Source of the DNA: Arthrobacter mangrovi
GTDB lineage: Bacteria > Actinomycetota > Actinomycetes > Actinomycetales > Micrococcaceae
NCBI RefSeq assembly: GCF_026011795.1
Contig: NZ_BRVS01000009.1
Coordinates: forward strand, 1-64,000
Direction of reading: 5' to 3'
Length of the DNA stretch: 64,000 bases
Numbering within the stretch: the stretch's first letter is position 1; each line of letters opens with the position of its first letter. A program made the position numbers and the translations under genes. Of this stretch, positions 8,357 to 16,743 are shown piece by piece. The notes under the pieces were generated by a model. The model saw only the letters and a list, made by a program, of their open reading frames with translations. It made no database searches and had not been told where the DNA came from.

Positions 8357-10318
8357 CTAGCCGAGCAGCGGCTTCTGCCGGGACTTCTGGTCTGTGTAGG
8401 TGCGGTAGGCGTGCTGCGTGGACTCGAGCTCGGAGGCGCCGGAGACCGGCACGTCCCACCAGGACTCGGAATCCGGCGCGTCGAGCAGCGGATCGGACTC
8501 GATATGGATGAGCACCGGACCGCTGCCCTCGGGCTCGGCCTTCGCCTTGGCCACGGCGGCCTCCAGGTCCGCGATGACGTCCTCGCCCGGCTCCACGCGG
8601 ATGACCCGGACGCCGAGGGACTCGGCGTTGGCGGCGAGGTCGATCGGCAGCTTTTCCCCGTCGTCGAAGGTGTGGTGCTTGCGGTCCAGGGTCCGGTACT
8701 TCGTGCCGAAGCGCTGCGAGCCGAGCGATTCGGAGAGCGCCCCGATGGAGGCGTACCCGTGGTTCTGGATGAGGACCGTGATCAGTTTGAGGCCCTCGGC
8801 CACGGCGGTGACCAGTTCTGTGTGCATCATCAGGTAGGAGCCGTCGCCGACCATAACGACGACGTCGCGCGGCCGGGCTTCGGCGGACCCTTCGGCCGCG
8901 CGGTCCGCCTCGTCCGCGGCCGCCCGCTTCACGCCCAGGCCTCCGGGGATCTCGTAGCCCATGCAGGAGTAGGCGTACTCCACGTGGTAGCCGAACGGGT
9001 CCCGGACCCGCCACATCTTGTGCAGGTCGCCGGGCAGCGAACCGGCGGCGCAGATCACGACGTCGCGTTCGTCCATCGCGCGGTTCACGGCACCGATGAT
9101 TTCGTTCTGGCTCGGCAGCGGGGTGTGCCGCGTGTCGAAGGCTTCGTCCACGGTCCGGTTCCAGCGGTCCTTCTCCGCCGCGGCGAGCTGCGCCAGGTCG
9201 GCGCCGACGCGGTAGCCCGAGAGCCCCGAGGCCAGCTTCGCCAGCGTCTTCCGGGCGTCGGCGACGATCGGCAGGCTGGTGCCGTGCTTGTAGGCGTCGA
9301 TCGGGGCGACGTTGATGTTGACGAACCGGACGTCCGGGTTCTGGAAGGCGGTGCGCGACGCCGTCGTGAAGTCCTCGTAGCGCGTCCCGACGCCGATGAT
9401 CAGGTCCGCTTCGCGCGCGACGGCGTTGGCCGCCGTCGTTCCCGTGGAACCGATGGCGCCGAGGCAGTAGGGCGCGTCCCACGGCAGGACGCCCACGCCC
9501 GCCTGGGTGTAGGCCACGGGGATGCCGGTCAGTTCGGCGAGTTCGGCCAGCTGCTCGGTGGCGAAGGCGTAGAGCACGCCGCCGCCGGCGATGATCAGCG
9601 GGCGCTTGGCCGCGCGGATCAGCTCCACCGCACGGCGGATGTCCTGCTCCTCGGGCTCGGGGCGGCGGATCCGCCAGTCCCGCTCGGCGAGGAATTCCTC
9701 GGGGACGTCGAAGACCTCGGCCTGCACGTCCTGCGGCAGCGAGATGGTCACGGCGCCGGTCTCCGCCGGATCGGTCAGCACGCGCAGGCCGTGGTGCAGG
9801 GCGGAGAACAGCTGCTCCGGGCGGGAGACGCGGTCGAAGTACTTCGACAGCGGGCGGAACGCGTCGTTGACCGTGATGTCGTAGGCCTCGGGCCGCTCCA
9901 GTTGCTGCAGCACCGGATCCGCGGCCCGCGTGGCGAAGGTGTCCGAGGGCAGCAGCAGGACCGGCAGGCGGTTGGCCGTGGCCAGCGCTGCGCCCGTGAG
10001 CAGGTTGGACGAGCCCGGGCCGATCGAGGTGGAGACCGCGAACGTGGCACGACGCCGGTTGTGCCGGGCGTAGCCGACGGCCTGGTGCGACTGCGCCTGC
10101 TCGTTGCGGCCCTGGTAGTAGGGCATCAGCGCCGGATCCTTGGCCTGCCACTGCTTCAGCGCCTGTCCCACCCCGGCGACGTTGCCGTGGCCGAAGATGC
10201 CGAACATGCCCGGGATGAGCCGGCCGCGGTAGTCCTCCCCGCCGACGCTGTCCACCAGGTACTGCCTGCCCAGGAACTCTACGACCGCCTGGGCGACGGT
10301 CATTCTGCGGGTAGCCAT
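8357..10318 (-). CDS. iolD: 3D-(3,5/4)-trihydroxycyclohexane-1,2-dione hydrolase (ThDP enzyme)
   Basis: A 653-residue thiamine-diphosphate enzyme that opens the ring of the inositol-derived dione to 5-deoxy-glucuronate. The N-terminus carries GIFGHGNVAGVGQAL, with the region that activates ThDP, and the C-terminal ThDP/Mg motif begins MVGDGSYLMMHTEL and ends NHGYASIG. A central domain has the pyruvate-oxidase-like fold (AGGGVLYA, GVGTRYEDF). The start ATG shares one base with the stop of the aldolase gene (TGATG), so translation is probably coupled. The length fits the family. Confidence 0.93.
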   Translation of the reverse strand: MATRRMTVAQAVVEFLGRQYLVDSVGGEDYRGRLIPGMFGIFGHGNVAGVGQALKQWQAKDPALMPYYQGRNEQAQSHQAVGYARHNRRRATFAVSTSIGPGSSNLLTGAALATANRLPVLLLPSDTFATRAADPVLQQLERPEAYDITVNDAFRPLSKYFDRVSRPEQLFSALHHGLRVLTDPAETGAVTISLPQDVQAEVFDVPEEFLAERDWRIRRPEPEEQDIRRAVELIRAAKRPLIIAGGGVLYAFATEQLAELAELTGIPVAYTQAGVGVLPWDAPYCLGAIGSTGTTAANAVAREADLIIGVGTRYEDFTTASRTAFQNPDVRFVNINVAPIDAYKHGTSLPIVADARKTLAKLASGLSGYRVGADLAQLAAAEKDRWNRTVDEAFDTRHTPLPSQNEIIGAVNRAMDERDVVICAAGSLPGDLHKMWRVRDPFGYHVEYAYSCMGYEIPGGLGVKRAAADEADRAAEGSAEARPRDVVVMVGDGSYLMMHTELVTAVAEGLKLITVLIQNHGYASIGALSESLGSQRFGTKYRTLDRKHHTFDDGEKLPIDLAANAESLGVRVIRVEPGEDVIADLEAAVAKAKAEPEGSGPVLIHIESDPLLDAPDSESWWDVPVSGASELESTQHAYRTYTDQKSRQKPLLG

Positions 10319-11235
10319 CAGCTGGCGACCTCCTGTCCGGTGTGTGCGTTCAGCAACGAAGCGGCGGCGGCAACGGCCTCCTCGACCGTCCCCTCCTTGG
10401 GGTAGAGCAGGGCCCGCCCGACCGTCAGGCCCTGGACGCCGGGCAGCTTGAGGGCGGCGCCCCAGCTGGCGAAGACCTCTTCCGGCGAGCCGGACGGGTC
10501 CCCGCCCAGGAGCACGGTGGGCAGCGTGGTGGCGGCCATGACTCGTTCCATCTCCGCCACGACCGGCAGCTTCATCCAGGTGTAGGCGCTGGTGGACCCG
10601 AGGCCCGAGGCGATGGCGACGGACTTGATCACCGCGTCGGCGCTGAGGTCGTTGCGCACCCGGCCGTTGTCCCAGACGGAGATGAACGGCTCCACCATGG
10701 CGACCAGCCGGCGCTCGGCCAGGCTGTCGATCGCCTTCGCGGTCGATTCGAGCGTGGCGACCGTGGCCGGGTCGCCCAGGCAGATGCGGGTGAGCATCTT
10801 GCCGCCGTTGGCGCCCAGCGCTTCGAGGGCCTCGGCGGTGTGGCCGGTGAACCGGTCGTCCATCTCGTTGACGAAGCCGGACAGGCCTCCGCGGTTCATC
10901 GAGCCGAAGAGGAGCTTACCGTCCAGGGCGCCGAGCAGCAGCAGGTCGTCCATGATGTCCGGGCTGGCCAGCACGCCGTCGACGGCGGGGTTGGCCAGGG
11001 CGGCCTGCAGCCGGTCGAGCAGGTCGCGCCGGTCCGCCATCGCCGTTTTGTTGTCGCCGACGGCGAGCGCGCCGCGGGCGGGATGGTCGGCGGCGACGAT
11101 GAAGTTCTGCTCGCCGAGCTTCAGGCCGGGGTGGGGGCGGCGGACCGCGGCGGCCCGCGAGACCGCGTCCGGGTCCTCCAGCCGGATCCGCGAGAGGTGT
11201 TCGTAGCGGCGCGGGTTGTCGTCGAAACGGCTCAT
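10318..11235 (-). CDS. Cgl0159-type (beta/alpha)8 aldolase, probable inositol-pathway aldolase
   Basis: A 305-residue class-I-aldolase-like barrel (MSRFDDNPRRYEHLSRIRLE at the N-terminus; motifs DGVLASPDIMDDLLLL and VLLGGDPSGSPEEVF). It resembles the DeoC/LacD-like proteins that sit between iolC and other iol genes in corynebacteria and arthrobacters. In that position it is the best candidate for cleaving 2-deoxy-5-keto-gluconate 6-phosphate to malonate semialdehyde and DHAP, the job of IolJ in Bacillus. Its ATG overlaps the iolC stop by four bases (ATGA) and its stop touches the iolD start. The family call is firm; the substrate is inference from context. Confidence 0.78.
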   Translation of the reverse strand: MSRFDDNPRRYEHLSRIRLEDPDAVSRAAAVRRPHPGLKLGEQNFIVAADHPARGALAVGDNKTAMADRRDLLDRLQAALANPAVDGVLASPDIMDDLLLLGALDGKLLFGSMNRGGLSGFVNEMDDRFTGHTAEALEALGANGGKMLTRICLGDPATVATLESTAKAIDSLAERRLVAMVEPFISVWDNGRVRNDLSADAVIKSVAIASGLGSTSAYTWMKLPVVAEMERVMAATTLPTVLLGGDPSGSPEEVFASWGAALKLPGVQGLTVGRALLYPKEGTVEEAVAAAASLLNAHTGQEVAS

Positions 11236-12224
11236 CGGACGGCCTCCACGGTCCCGGGCAGGGCGCGCCCGCGTTCGGCCAGCAGCGCGTTGACTTCCTC
11301 CGGGGTCGGCATCGCATCGGCGCACGAGAGCCGCGATGCCACCAGCGCACCGGAGGCGTTGGCATAGTCGAGCACGGCGGCCAGCGGCCAGCCGGCCAGC
11401 AGTCCGTGGCAGAAGGCTCCGCCGAAGGCGTCCCCGGCGCCCAGCCCGTTCAGCGTCTCCACGGGGACCGGGGCGGACACCACCCGCTCGGTGCGGGTCT
11501 TGGCCATGACGCCGTCGGGCCCCAGCTTCACGACGGCGATCTCCACTCCCGCGTCCAGCAGGCGGTCCGCCTGTTCGTCCGGAGTCCCCTCGCCGACGGC
11601 GACGGCGCACTCCTTGTCGTTGCCGATGGCGACGGTGACGTGCGGCAGGATCACCGACACCTGTTCGCGGGCTTCCTCCTCGGACGCCCAGAACATCGGC
11701 CGGTAGTCGAGGTCCAGCACCGTGTACTGCCCCGGACGCAGGCCCTCGCGCGGCCGCGCCTCATGCGCCGCCAGGTGGGCCGAGCGGCTGGGCTCCTGGC
11801 TGAGGCCGGTCACAGTCGACCAGAAGATCCCGGCGTCGCGGATGGCTTCCCGGTCCAGCTCACCGGCGGCGATCTGCAGGTCGGGGGCCGTCGGGAACCG
11901 GCCGTAGAAGTAGAGCGGGAAATCGTCCGGCGGGAGGATGGCGCAGAACGTCGCCGGGGTCTGCAGTCCCGGCACCGACGTCACGAAGCCGTCGTCCACC
12001 CCGAACTTCCGCAGTTCGCGGTGCAGGTACTCTCCGAACGGATCCTCGCCGGTGCGGGTGATGACCGCCGACCGCCGGCCATGCCGGGCCGCCGCCACCG
12101 CGACGTTGGAGGGCGAACCGCCCAGGTATTTGCCGAAGCTGTTGACATCCGCCAGCCCGACCCCGACGTCATTCGGGTAGATGTCGACGCTGATCCGTCC
12201 CATGGTAAGCAAGTCGTGAGCCAC
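11232..12224 (-). CDS. iolC: 5-dehydro-2-deoxygluconokinase (PfkB family)
   Basis: A 330-residue ribokinase-like sugar kinase. It starts MAHDLLTMGRISVDIYP, has the PfkB first signature region YLGGSPSNVAVAAARHG and the second signature with the anion hole and catalytic Asp in LNGLGAGDAFGGAF. It is expected to phosphorylate 2-deoxy-5-keto-gluconate. It is the first gene of the seven-gene minus-strand iol operon, so the promoter should lie in the gap 12225-12415. The intergenic distances in the operon are short or negative from here to iolD, consistent with one transcript. Confidence 0.9.
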   Translation of the reverse strand: MAHDLLTMGRISVDIYPNDVGVGLADVNSFGKYLGGSPSNVAVAAARHGRRSAVITRTGEDPFGEYLHRELRKFGVDDGFVTSVPGLQTPATFCAILPPDDFPLYFYGRFPTAPDLQIAAGELDREAIRDAGIFWSTVTGLSQEPSRSAHLAAHEARPREGLRPGQYTVLDLDYRPMFWASEEEAREQVSVILPHVTVAIGNDKECAVAVGEGTPDEQADRLLDAGVEIAVVKLGPDGVMAKTRTERVVSAPVPVETLNGLGAGDAFGGAFCHGLLAGWPLAAVLDYANASGALVASRLSCADAMPTPEEVNALLAERGRALPGTVEAVR

Positions 12225-12313
12225 TAGAGATCATCGGCCTTTCTGTTCGGGGCGAGCCGCCTGGCCGCCTGCCTGGCAGGCTGTGAGCCGAGCCACATTC
12301 ATACTTTGCCTGA

Positions 12314-12355
12314 AGGACTTTGTCCTGTCAAACCTTTGTACTGACATATTTACAA
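12314..12355. promoter_or_regulatory. Divergent promoter region between iolC and glucokinase with two inverted repeats
   Basis: The gap holds aggac-ttt-gtcct (12314-12326) and ttgta-N10-tacaa (12336-12355). On the minus strand a perfect TTGACA (12331-12326) points to iolC; a TATGAA-like -10 follows at a slightly long spacing. The AT-rich stretch contrasts with the flanking GC-rich DNA. These are candidate operators; the regulator is unknown. Confidence 0.45.
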
Positions 12356-12415
12356 GATCGGTTGATGCGGTCTAGCTGCGAACTGCGGTCCTGTCCGGCC
12401 CCTACTATGGAACCG

Positions 12416-13486
12416 ATGAGAATCTACGACCCCTCGCAACCGCGCGCGGCCGGGGGCAGGGCGCCCGCCTTCCGCCATGTCCGGAGCAGCCTGCTACGCC
12501 CGGGCGTTCGGCTGCCGGTCCGGCTCGCCCGGCGCGGACTGGCCATCGGCATCGACATCGGCGGCACCAAGGTTGCCGCGGGCGTGGTCGACGGCGAGGG
12601 GCGGATCCTGGCCGAACGCTACCGGGACACCCCGGGGCATGACCCCCGCGAGGTGGAGCAGGTCATCGTCTCGCTGGTGCGCGAGCTGTCCGCCGAGTTC
12701 AGGGTGTTGTCCGTCGGCATCGGAGCCGCCGGGTGGATGGACCGCAGCGGCAGCACAGTCCTCTTCAGCCCGCATCTGGCCTGGCGGAACGAGCCGGTTC
12801 GGATGAACCTGGAGAAGCTCCTCCACCGCCGCGTCGCGGTGTCCAACGACGCCGACGCGGCCGCGTGGGCGGAGTTCCGCTTCGGCGCAGGCATGGGACA
12901 GGACCGGCTCGTCTGCATCACCCTCGGCACGGGCATCGGCGGCGGCATCGTCATCGACGGGCGGATCGAACGCGGCAACTGGGGCGTGGCGGGCGAGTTC
13001 GGCCACCAGATCATCGTGCCGCAGGGCCACCGCTGCGAATGCGGCAACCGGGGGTGCTGGGAACAGTACGCCTCGGGCAACGCCGTCGGCCGGGAAGCCC
13101 GCGAACTCGCCGCGGCCAACTCTCCGGTTGCCCAGGAGTGGCTGCGCGCCGCCGGCGGAGACGCGGACCGGATCACCGGAGCCATCGTCACCGCCCTGGC
13201 CCGCGAGGGCGACACCGCCAGCATCAACCTGCTCGAGGACATCGGCGAGTGGCTCGGCCTCGGCCTGGCCAACCTCGCGGCGGCGCTGGATCCCGGGATG
13301 TTCGTCATCGGCGGAGGGCTGTCCGAAGCCGGGGACCTCCTGCTCGGTCCCGCCCGCAGCGCCTTCAACCGCAACCTCACCGGGCGGGGCTTCAGGCCCG
13401 CCGCGCCGATCGAACGGGCCGCCCTGGGTCCGAAGGCCGGCCTCATCGGCGCCGCCGACCTGTCCCGCGTGATCGCCTGGCGCTGA
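12416..13486 (+). CDS. ROK-family glucokinase
   Basis: A 356-residue ROK kinase. The phosphate loop is GIDIGGTKVAAGVVDG, the catalytic Asp is in SNDADAAAW, and the zinc-binding ROK signature is complete (GEFGHQ, then HRCECGNRGCWEQYASG). No DNA-binding HTH precedes the kinase domain, so it is an enzyme rather than a NagC-type repressor. The start is uncertain: in-frame ATGs at 12407 and 12416 both lie about 40 codons before the kinase core, without a convincing ribosome site, and no closer start codon exists. It is divergent from the iol operon and likely phosphorylates glucose or a related sugar. Confidence 0.85.
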   Translation: MRIYDPSQPRAAGGRAPAFRHVRSSLLRPGVRLPVRLARRGLAIGIDIGGTKVAAGVVDGEGRILAERYRDTPGHDPREVEQVIVSLVRELSAEFRVLSVGIGAAGWMDRSGSTVLFSPHLAWRNEPVRMNLEKLLHRRVAVSNDADAAAWAEFRFGAGMGQDRLVCITLGTGIGGGIVIDGRIERGNWGVAGEFGHQIIVPQGHRCECGNRGCWEQYASGNAVGREARELAAANSPVAQEWLRAAGGDADRITGAIVTALAREGDTASINLLEDIGEWLGLGLANLAAALDPGMFVIGGGLSEAGDLLLGPARSAFNRNLTGRGFRPAAPIERAALGPKAGLIGAADLSRVIAWR

Positions 13487-13608
13487 CCGGGCGCTGACAC
13501 AGGGCGGGAGGCCGCGTTCCTTAGCTTCCGCCGCCCGCACCGCCGTCGTCAGTATGCTGGCCCTGAGCCGGCGCTCCGAGGCCGGCCGGGCCCGGAGCGG
13601 AGGAATAC

Positions 13609-14364
13609 ATGCCGATGTGGCTGCAGGCGCTGCTGTGGGGAACCCTCGCCGGCGCCGCGCTGGTCCTCGGTTCCGCGATCTCCTGGCGCTGGCGCATCAA
13701 CGCCAAGACCGTCTCGACAATCATGGCCTTCGGCGCCGGGGTCCTGATCTCGGCGCTGGCCTTCGAGCTGGTCGCCGAGGCCGAGAGCAACGGCGGCGTC
13801 GTGGCCACCGTAGCCGGCTTCCTCGTGGGGGCCGTCATCTTCGTCGCCGCCAACTTCGCACTCGCCCGCCGCGGGGCGAAGCACCGCAAGCGTTCGGGCT
13901 CCCAGCAGCCCAGCGAGCAGGATTCACCTGGCAGCGGGACGGCGATCGCCGTCGGCGCGCTGCTCGATGGCATTCCCGAATCCCTCGTCCTGGGCCTTGG
14001 CCTGATCAGTGCCGGCACCGTCAGCCCGGCCATGCTGGCCGCCGTCTTCATTTCCAACGTCCCCGAGGGCCTCTCCAGCTCCGCTGGCATGAAGAAGGCC
14101 GGCCGCAGCGCCGCCTACGTCTTCACCGTCTGGGGGTCCATCGCCGTCCTCAGCGGCGTCGCCGCCTGCCTCGGCTTCCTGGCGCTGGACCAGGCTCCCG
14201 CGGAACTCGTCGCCTTCATCACCGCCCTCGCGGCCGGCGCCATCCTCGCCATGCTGGCCGACACCATGATCCCGGAGGCGTTCGAGGAGCACCACCTGCT
14301 CACCGGCCTCACCGCGTCCGTCGGCTTCGTGACTGCGTTCGCGATCCATGTCGCCGGCGGCTAG
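13609..14364 (+). CDS. ZIP-family divalent metal transporter
   Basis: A 251-residue integral membrane protein with about eight hydrophobic segments. The amphipathic metal-binding helices of the ZIP family are present as ALLDGIPESLVLGL and FISNVPEGLSSS. A hydrophilic loop with Lys/Arg and Ser (about residues 85-105) lies between the third and fourth helices. It should import zinc or a related divalent metal across the plasma membrane. A GGAGG-like site precedes the ATG. Its last eight codons recur, slightly altered, at 16251-16274. Confidence 0.88.
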   Translation: MPMWLQALLWGTLAGAALVLGSAISWRWRINAKTVSTIMAFGAGVLISALAFELVAEAESNGGVVATVAGFLVGAVIFVAANFALARRGAKHRKRSGSQQPSEQDSPGSGTAIAVGALLDGIPESLVLGLGLISAGTVSPAMLAAVFISNVPEGLSSSAGMKKAGRSAAYVFTVWGSIAVLSGVAACLGFLALDQAPAELVAFITALAAGAILAMLADTMIPEAFEEHHLLTGLTASVGFVTAFAIHVAGG

Positions 14365-14412
14365 CTCCGCCCGCTGGCCGCTCGTGGTCGCCATTCCGGC
14401 ACGGGGCTGCAC

Positions 14413-14443
14413 GCACTTAGCAAGCATGCTTATGCTGAAGTGC
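14413..14443. promoter_or_regulatory. Long interrupted palindrome upstream of Cys-rich copper protein gene
   Basis: gcacttagca (14413-14422) pairs with tgct-g-aagtgc (14433-14443) with one bulged G, and the centre contains the perfect palindrome aagcatgctt (14422-14431). It lies 60 bases before the start codon of the DUF326 gene. It does not resemble the usual CsoR copper box. It may be an operator or a leader hairpin. Confidence 0.45.
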
Positions 14444-14503
14444 AGCGGGCCTTTTCCCGCAAATGTTCGGATCAAGAATCAACTGTGATTGGAGACGAGA
14501 ACC

Positions 14504-14911
14504 ATGAGCCATGTTCAGTCCATGCTGGATGCTTACCCCAAGGACCTCGGCGGCATCGACAAGGCCAAGCTCGCCGCCTGCATCGCGGCGTGCTTCGAGT
14601 GCGCCCAGACCTGCACGGCCTGCGCGGACGCCTGCCTCGGCGAGGAGCAGGTGGCGGACCTCGTCACGTGCATCCGCACCGACCTCGACTGCGCCGACAT
14701 CTGTGCGGCGACGGGCAATGTCCTGACGCGGCGCACCGGCGGCGATGCCGCGACGGTCCGGGCGCTTGTCGAAGCCTGCCGGACCGCCTGCCGGGCCTGC
14801 GCCGAGGACTGCGAGCGCCATGCCTCCATGCACGAGCACTGCCGCCTCTGCGCGGAGGCGTGCCGGCGCTGCGAGCAGGCCTGCAGCGACCTGCTCGGCG
14901 CCCTGGGCTGA
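14504..14911 (+). CDS. Cys-rich four-helix-bundle copper-binding protein (DUF326/Csp-like)
   Basis: A 135-residue cytosolic-looking protein with 18 cysteines, mostly in CxxxC spacings on predicted helices (ACFECAQTCTACADAC, CRTACRACAEDCERH, CRLCAEACRRCEQAC). This is the pattern of the DUF326 family and copper storage proteins, which line a four-helix bundle with thiolates to bind many Cu(I) ions. No signal peptide is seen, so storage or buffering in the cytoplasm is likely. GGAG at 14491-14494 supports the ATG at 14504 over an in-frame upstream codon. A ZIP metal transporter precedes it. Confidence 0.88.
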   Translation: MSHVQSMLDAYPKDLGGIDKAKLAACIAACFECAQTCTACADACLGEEQVADLVTCIRTDLDCADICAATGNVLTRRTGGDAATVRALVEACRTACRACAEDCERHASMHEHCRLCAEACRRCEQACSDLLGALG

Positions 14912-15002
14912 AGCCCAGGCGGGCGGCGTGCCGGCTTCGCGAACCATGCCGCCAAGCGCGGTTCCCCGAGGCCGCCGGCTCCCGCCCGTAAAGATGACCG
15001 TC

Positions 15003-16187
15003 ATGAAGGCGATCGTCGTGGGTGCCGGTATCGCCGGCCTGGTCACCGCCCGGCAGCTGGGCCTCGCCGGCTGGGAGGTCGATCTCGTGGAGAAGTCCGA
15101 CGGTCCCCGCCGGGACGGCTACATGATGGACTTCTTCGGCCCGGGCGTGGAGGCCTCCGAGCGGATCGGCCTGTATCCGCGCCTGGCCCGGGTGGCCTAC
15201 CGCGTGGATGGAGTCGAATATCTTGACGCCCGGGAACGGGTCCGGGCCCGCCTCGACTACGACCGGTTCGCCCGGCTCGCGGGCGGCAAAGTCCTTAGCC
15301 TGCTCCGCCCGGATCTGGAACGCGCCGCGCTGGGCGCCCTCGAGGACGTCCCGCACGGCCGGGTCCGCCTCCACTACGGAAACCGTGTCACCGGGGTCTC
15401 GATGCAGGACGACGGGGTGCGGGTCGCCGTCGACGGCCCCGCGGCAAGGCTGCCGGCAGCGGACGTTGTCGTCGGCGCCGACGGAATCCATTCCGAGGTC
15501 CGCGCCCGCGTCTTCGGCCCGGAGACGGACTACCTGCGCCCGCTGGGCATGCGGGCCGCCGCCTTCATCGTGCGGGAGGCCGAGCTGAATGCCCGCTTCC
15601 GGAACCGCTTCGTGCTCACCGACAGCCTCGACCGGACCGCGGGTCTCTACGGCCTCCGCACCGACAAAGTCGCGGCATTCCTCGTGTACCGCGACCCGCC
15701 CGCCGGTGCCGGCCGGGACACTTCCGCCCCGCGGGACAGGCTGCGGAACGAGTTCTCCGGCCTCCACCCGGCGGTCGACCGGCTATTGGACCTCTGCCCG
15801 GCCGACCCGTACGACGACGTCGTGGCGCAGATCGTGCTGCCGCATTGGTGGAAGGGGCGTGCCGTACTCGTCGGCGACGCCTGCGGAGCCGTCTCCCTCC
15901 TGGCCGGGCAAGGAGGTTCACTGGCGATCGCGGGCGCCGCGCTGCTGGGCGACACGCTCGGGAGGGTCACATCGGCCGACGGGATCGCGCCGGCCCTCAC
16001 GGAGTTCGAGCAGGCTTGGCAGCCCGTGGGGGCGCAGGCCCAGGCATCCGGACGGCGGGCTGCGTCCTCGTTCCTTCCCGCGAACCGGACCCAGCGCCTG
16101 CTGAGGCGCTGGGTCATCCGGGCCACGGCGCTGCCGGGAATCGACCGCCTCGTAGCCCGGCAGGTCCTGCGGAGCATTGCGAAATAG
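15003..16187 (+). CDS. FAD-dependent monooxygenase/oxidoreductase (PHBH fold)
   Basis: A 394-residue flavoprotein. The FAD-binding GxGxxG motif is at the very start (AIVVGAGIAGLVTARQL), the DG motif is VVVGADGIHSEVRARVF, and the GD motif is VLVGDACGAVSLLAGQG. The family includes group A aromatic hydroxylases and squalene-epoxidase-like enzymes; the substrate is unknown. In-frame ATGs lie at 14994 and 15003; I take the second because the Rossmann strand begins there. The C-terminal tail is rich in basic residues. It is 91 bp downstream of the copper protein, probably as an independent unit. Confidence 0.8.
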   Translation: MKAIVVGAGIAGLVTARQLGLAGWEVDLVEKSDGPRRDGYMMDFFGPGVEASERIGLYPRLARVAYRVDGVEYLDARERVRARLDYDRFARLAGGKVLSLLRPDLERAALGALEDVPHGRVRLHYGNRVTGVSMQDDGVRVAVDGPAARLPAADVVVGADGIHSEVRARVFGPETDYLRPLGMRAAAFIVREAELNARFRNRFVLTDSLDRTAGLYGLRTDKVAAFLVYRDPPAGAGRDTSAPRDRLRNEFSGLHPAVDRLLDLCPADPYDDVVAQIVLPHWWKGRAVLVGDACGAVSLLAGQGGSLAIAGAALLGDTLGRVTSADGIAPALTEFEQAWQPVGAQAQASGRRAASSFLPANRTQRLLRRWVIRATALPGIDRLVARQVLRSIAK

Positions 16188-16198
16188 ACCGCCCCGAC

Positions 16199-16225
16199 CT
16201 AGCCCCGGGCAGGACCGAACCAGCG
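16199..16225 (-). pseudogene. Relic copy of the 3' end of the Rox-like monooxygenase gene
   Basis: These 27 bases match the last nine codons of the monooxygenase gene (16744-16770) at 25 of 27 positions on the same strand, and both differences are silent third-base changes. The translation is RWFGPARG and stop in both. It stands alone in a spacer with no coding frame upstream, so it is a gene-end remnant from duplication or rearrangement. Confidence 0.6.
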
Positions 16226-16250
16226 GGCCCCCGAGGCCGCCAGCCCGCCT

Positions 16251-16274
16251 GCCATCCATATCGCCGGCGGCTAA
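16251..16274 (+). pseudogene. Relic copy of the 3' end of the ZIP transporter gene
   Basis: These eight codons read AIHIAGG and stop, against AIHVAGG and stop at the end of the ZIP gene (14341-14364); 21 of 24 bases agree. There is no homologous frame upstream. With the neighbouring monooxygenase relic it forms a tail-to-tail pair of gene ends. Confidence 0.5.
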
Positions 16275-16387
16275 GGGCAACCGTCGGAGTCGGACCGCCG
16301 GCCATCGATGCACCGCCCACGATCGACAGCTCGGCGAACGGCTCGTTAAAATCGACTTAGGGGTATTCCGAGGACGGAGGCGGCTCC

Positions 16388-16714
16388 ATGCCCGTTATCC
16401 TGTTCGTCCGGATCACGTCCGGACTCGATGCGCAGGAGTTTGAACGGCGGCTGCTGGAACGGCGGCCACGCTTCCGCGACGTTCCAGGTCTCCTGCAAAA
16501 GGTTCACGGCCGCGACAATGCAACCGGCGACGTGTGCGGCATCTACTTCTTCGAGAGCGAAGAGGCGCTCGACGCATTCCGGGAGACCGAACTCGCCCGC
16601 ACCATCCCCGTTGCCTACGAAGCTGTCGCGGTTCGCCGCGAGGTGTACGAGGTGCTCTACTCGTTGCGGCCCGACCGGGGGCCGTTCGCCGGGTCCAGCC
16701 ACCCGGCGGCGTGA
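16388..16714 (+). CDS. Small dimeric alpha/beta-barrel protein (YdhR/ABM monooxygenase-like)
   Basis: A 108-residue protein starting MPVILFVRITSGLDAQEFER, with a later GIYFFESEEALDAFRETELA segment. The pattern (beta strand, helix, beta-hairpin, IYFFESEEA, helix) is that of ferredoxin-like dimeric barrels such as YdhR and quinol monooxygenases. These act without cofactors on quinols or simply bind small aromatics. A GGACGGAGGCGG ribosome region precedes the ATG. It lies between two FAD monooxygenase genes, the second convergent, so a role in the same oxidation is possible but not shown. Confidence 0.6.
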   Translation: MPVILFVRITSGLDAQEFERRLLERRPRFRDVPGLLQKVHGRDNATGDVCGIYFFESEEALDAFRETELARTIPVAYEAVAVRREVYEVLYSLRPDRGPFAGSSHPAA

Positions 16715-16743
16715 GCCGTCGGCGGAATGCCCCGGGATTGGGG

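Noticed and set aside
8316-10151. N-terminal extension of the iolA frame through iolD
   Set aside because: The iolA family begins at 8315 with its own ribosome site; the extension is an out-of-frame read of iolD on the same strand.
12416-13486. ROK protein as a NagC-type repressor of the iol operon
   Set aside because: No helix-turn-helix precedes the kinase domain and the kinase residues are intact.
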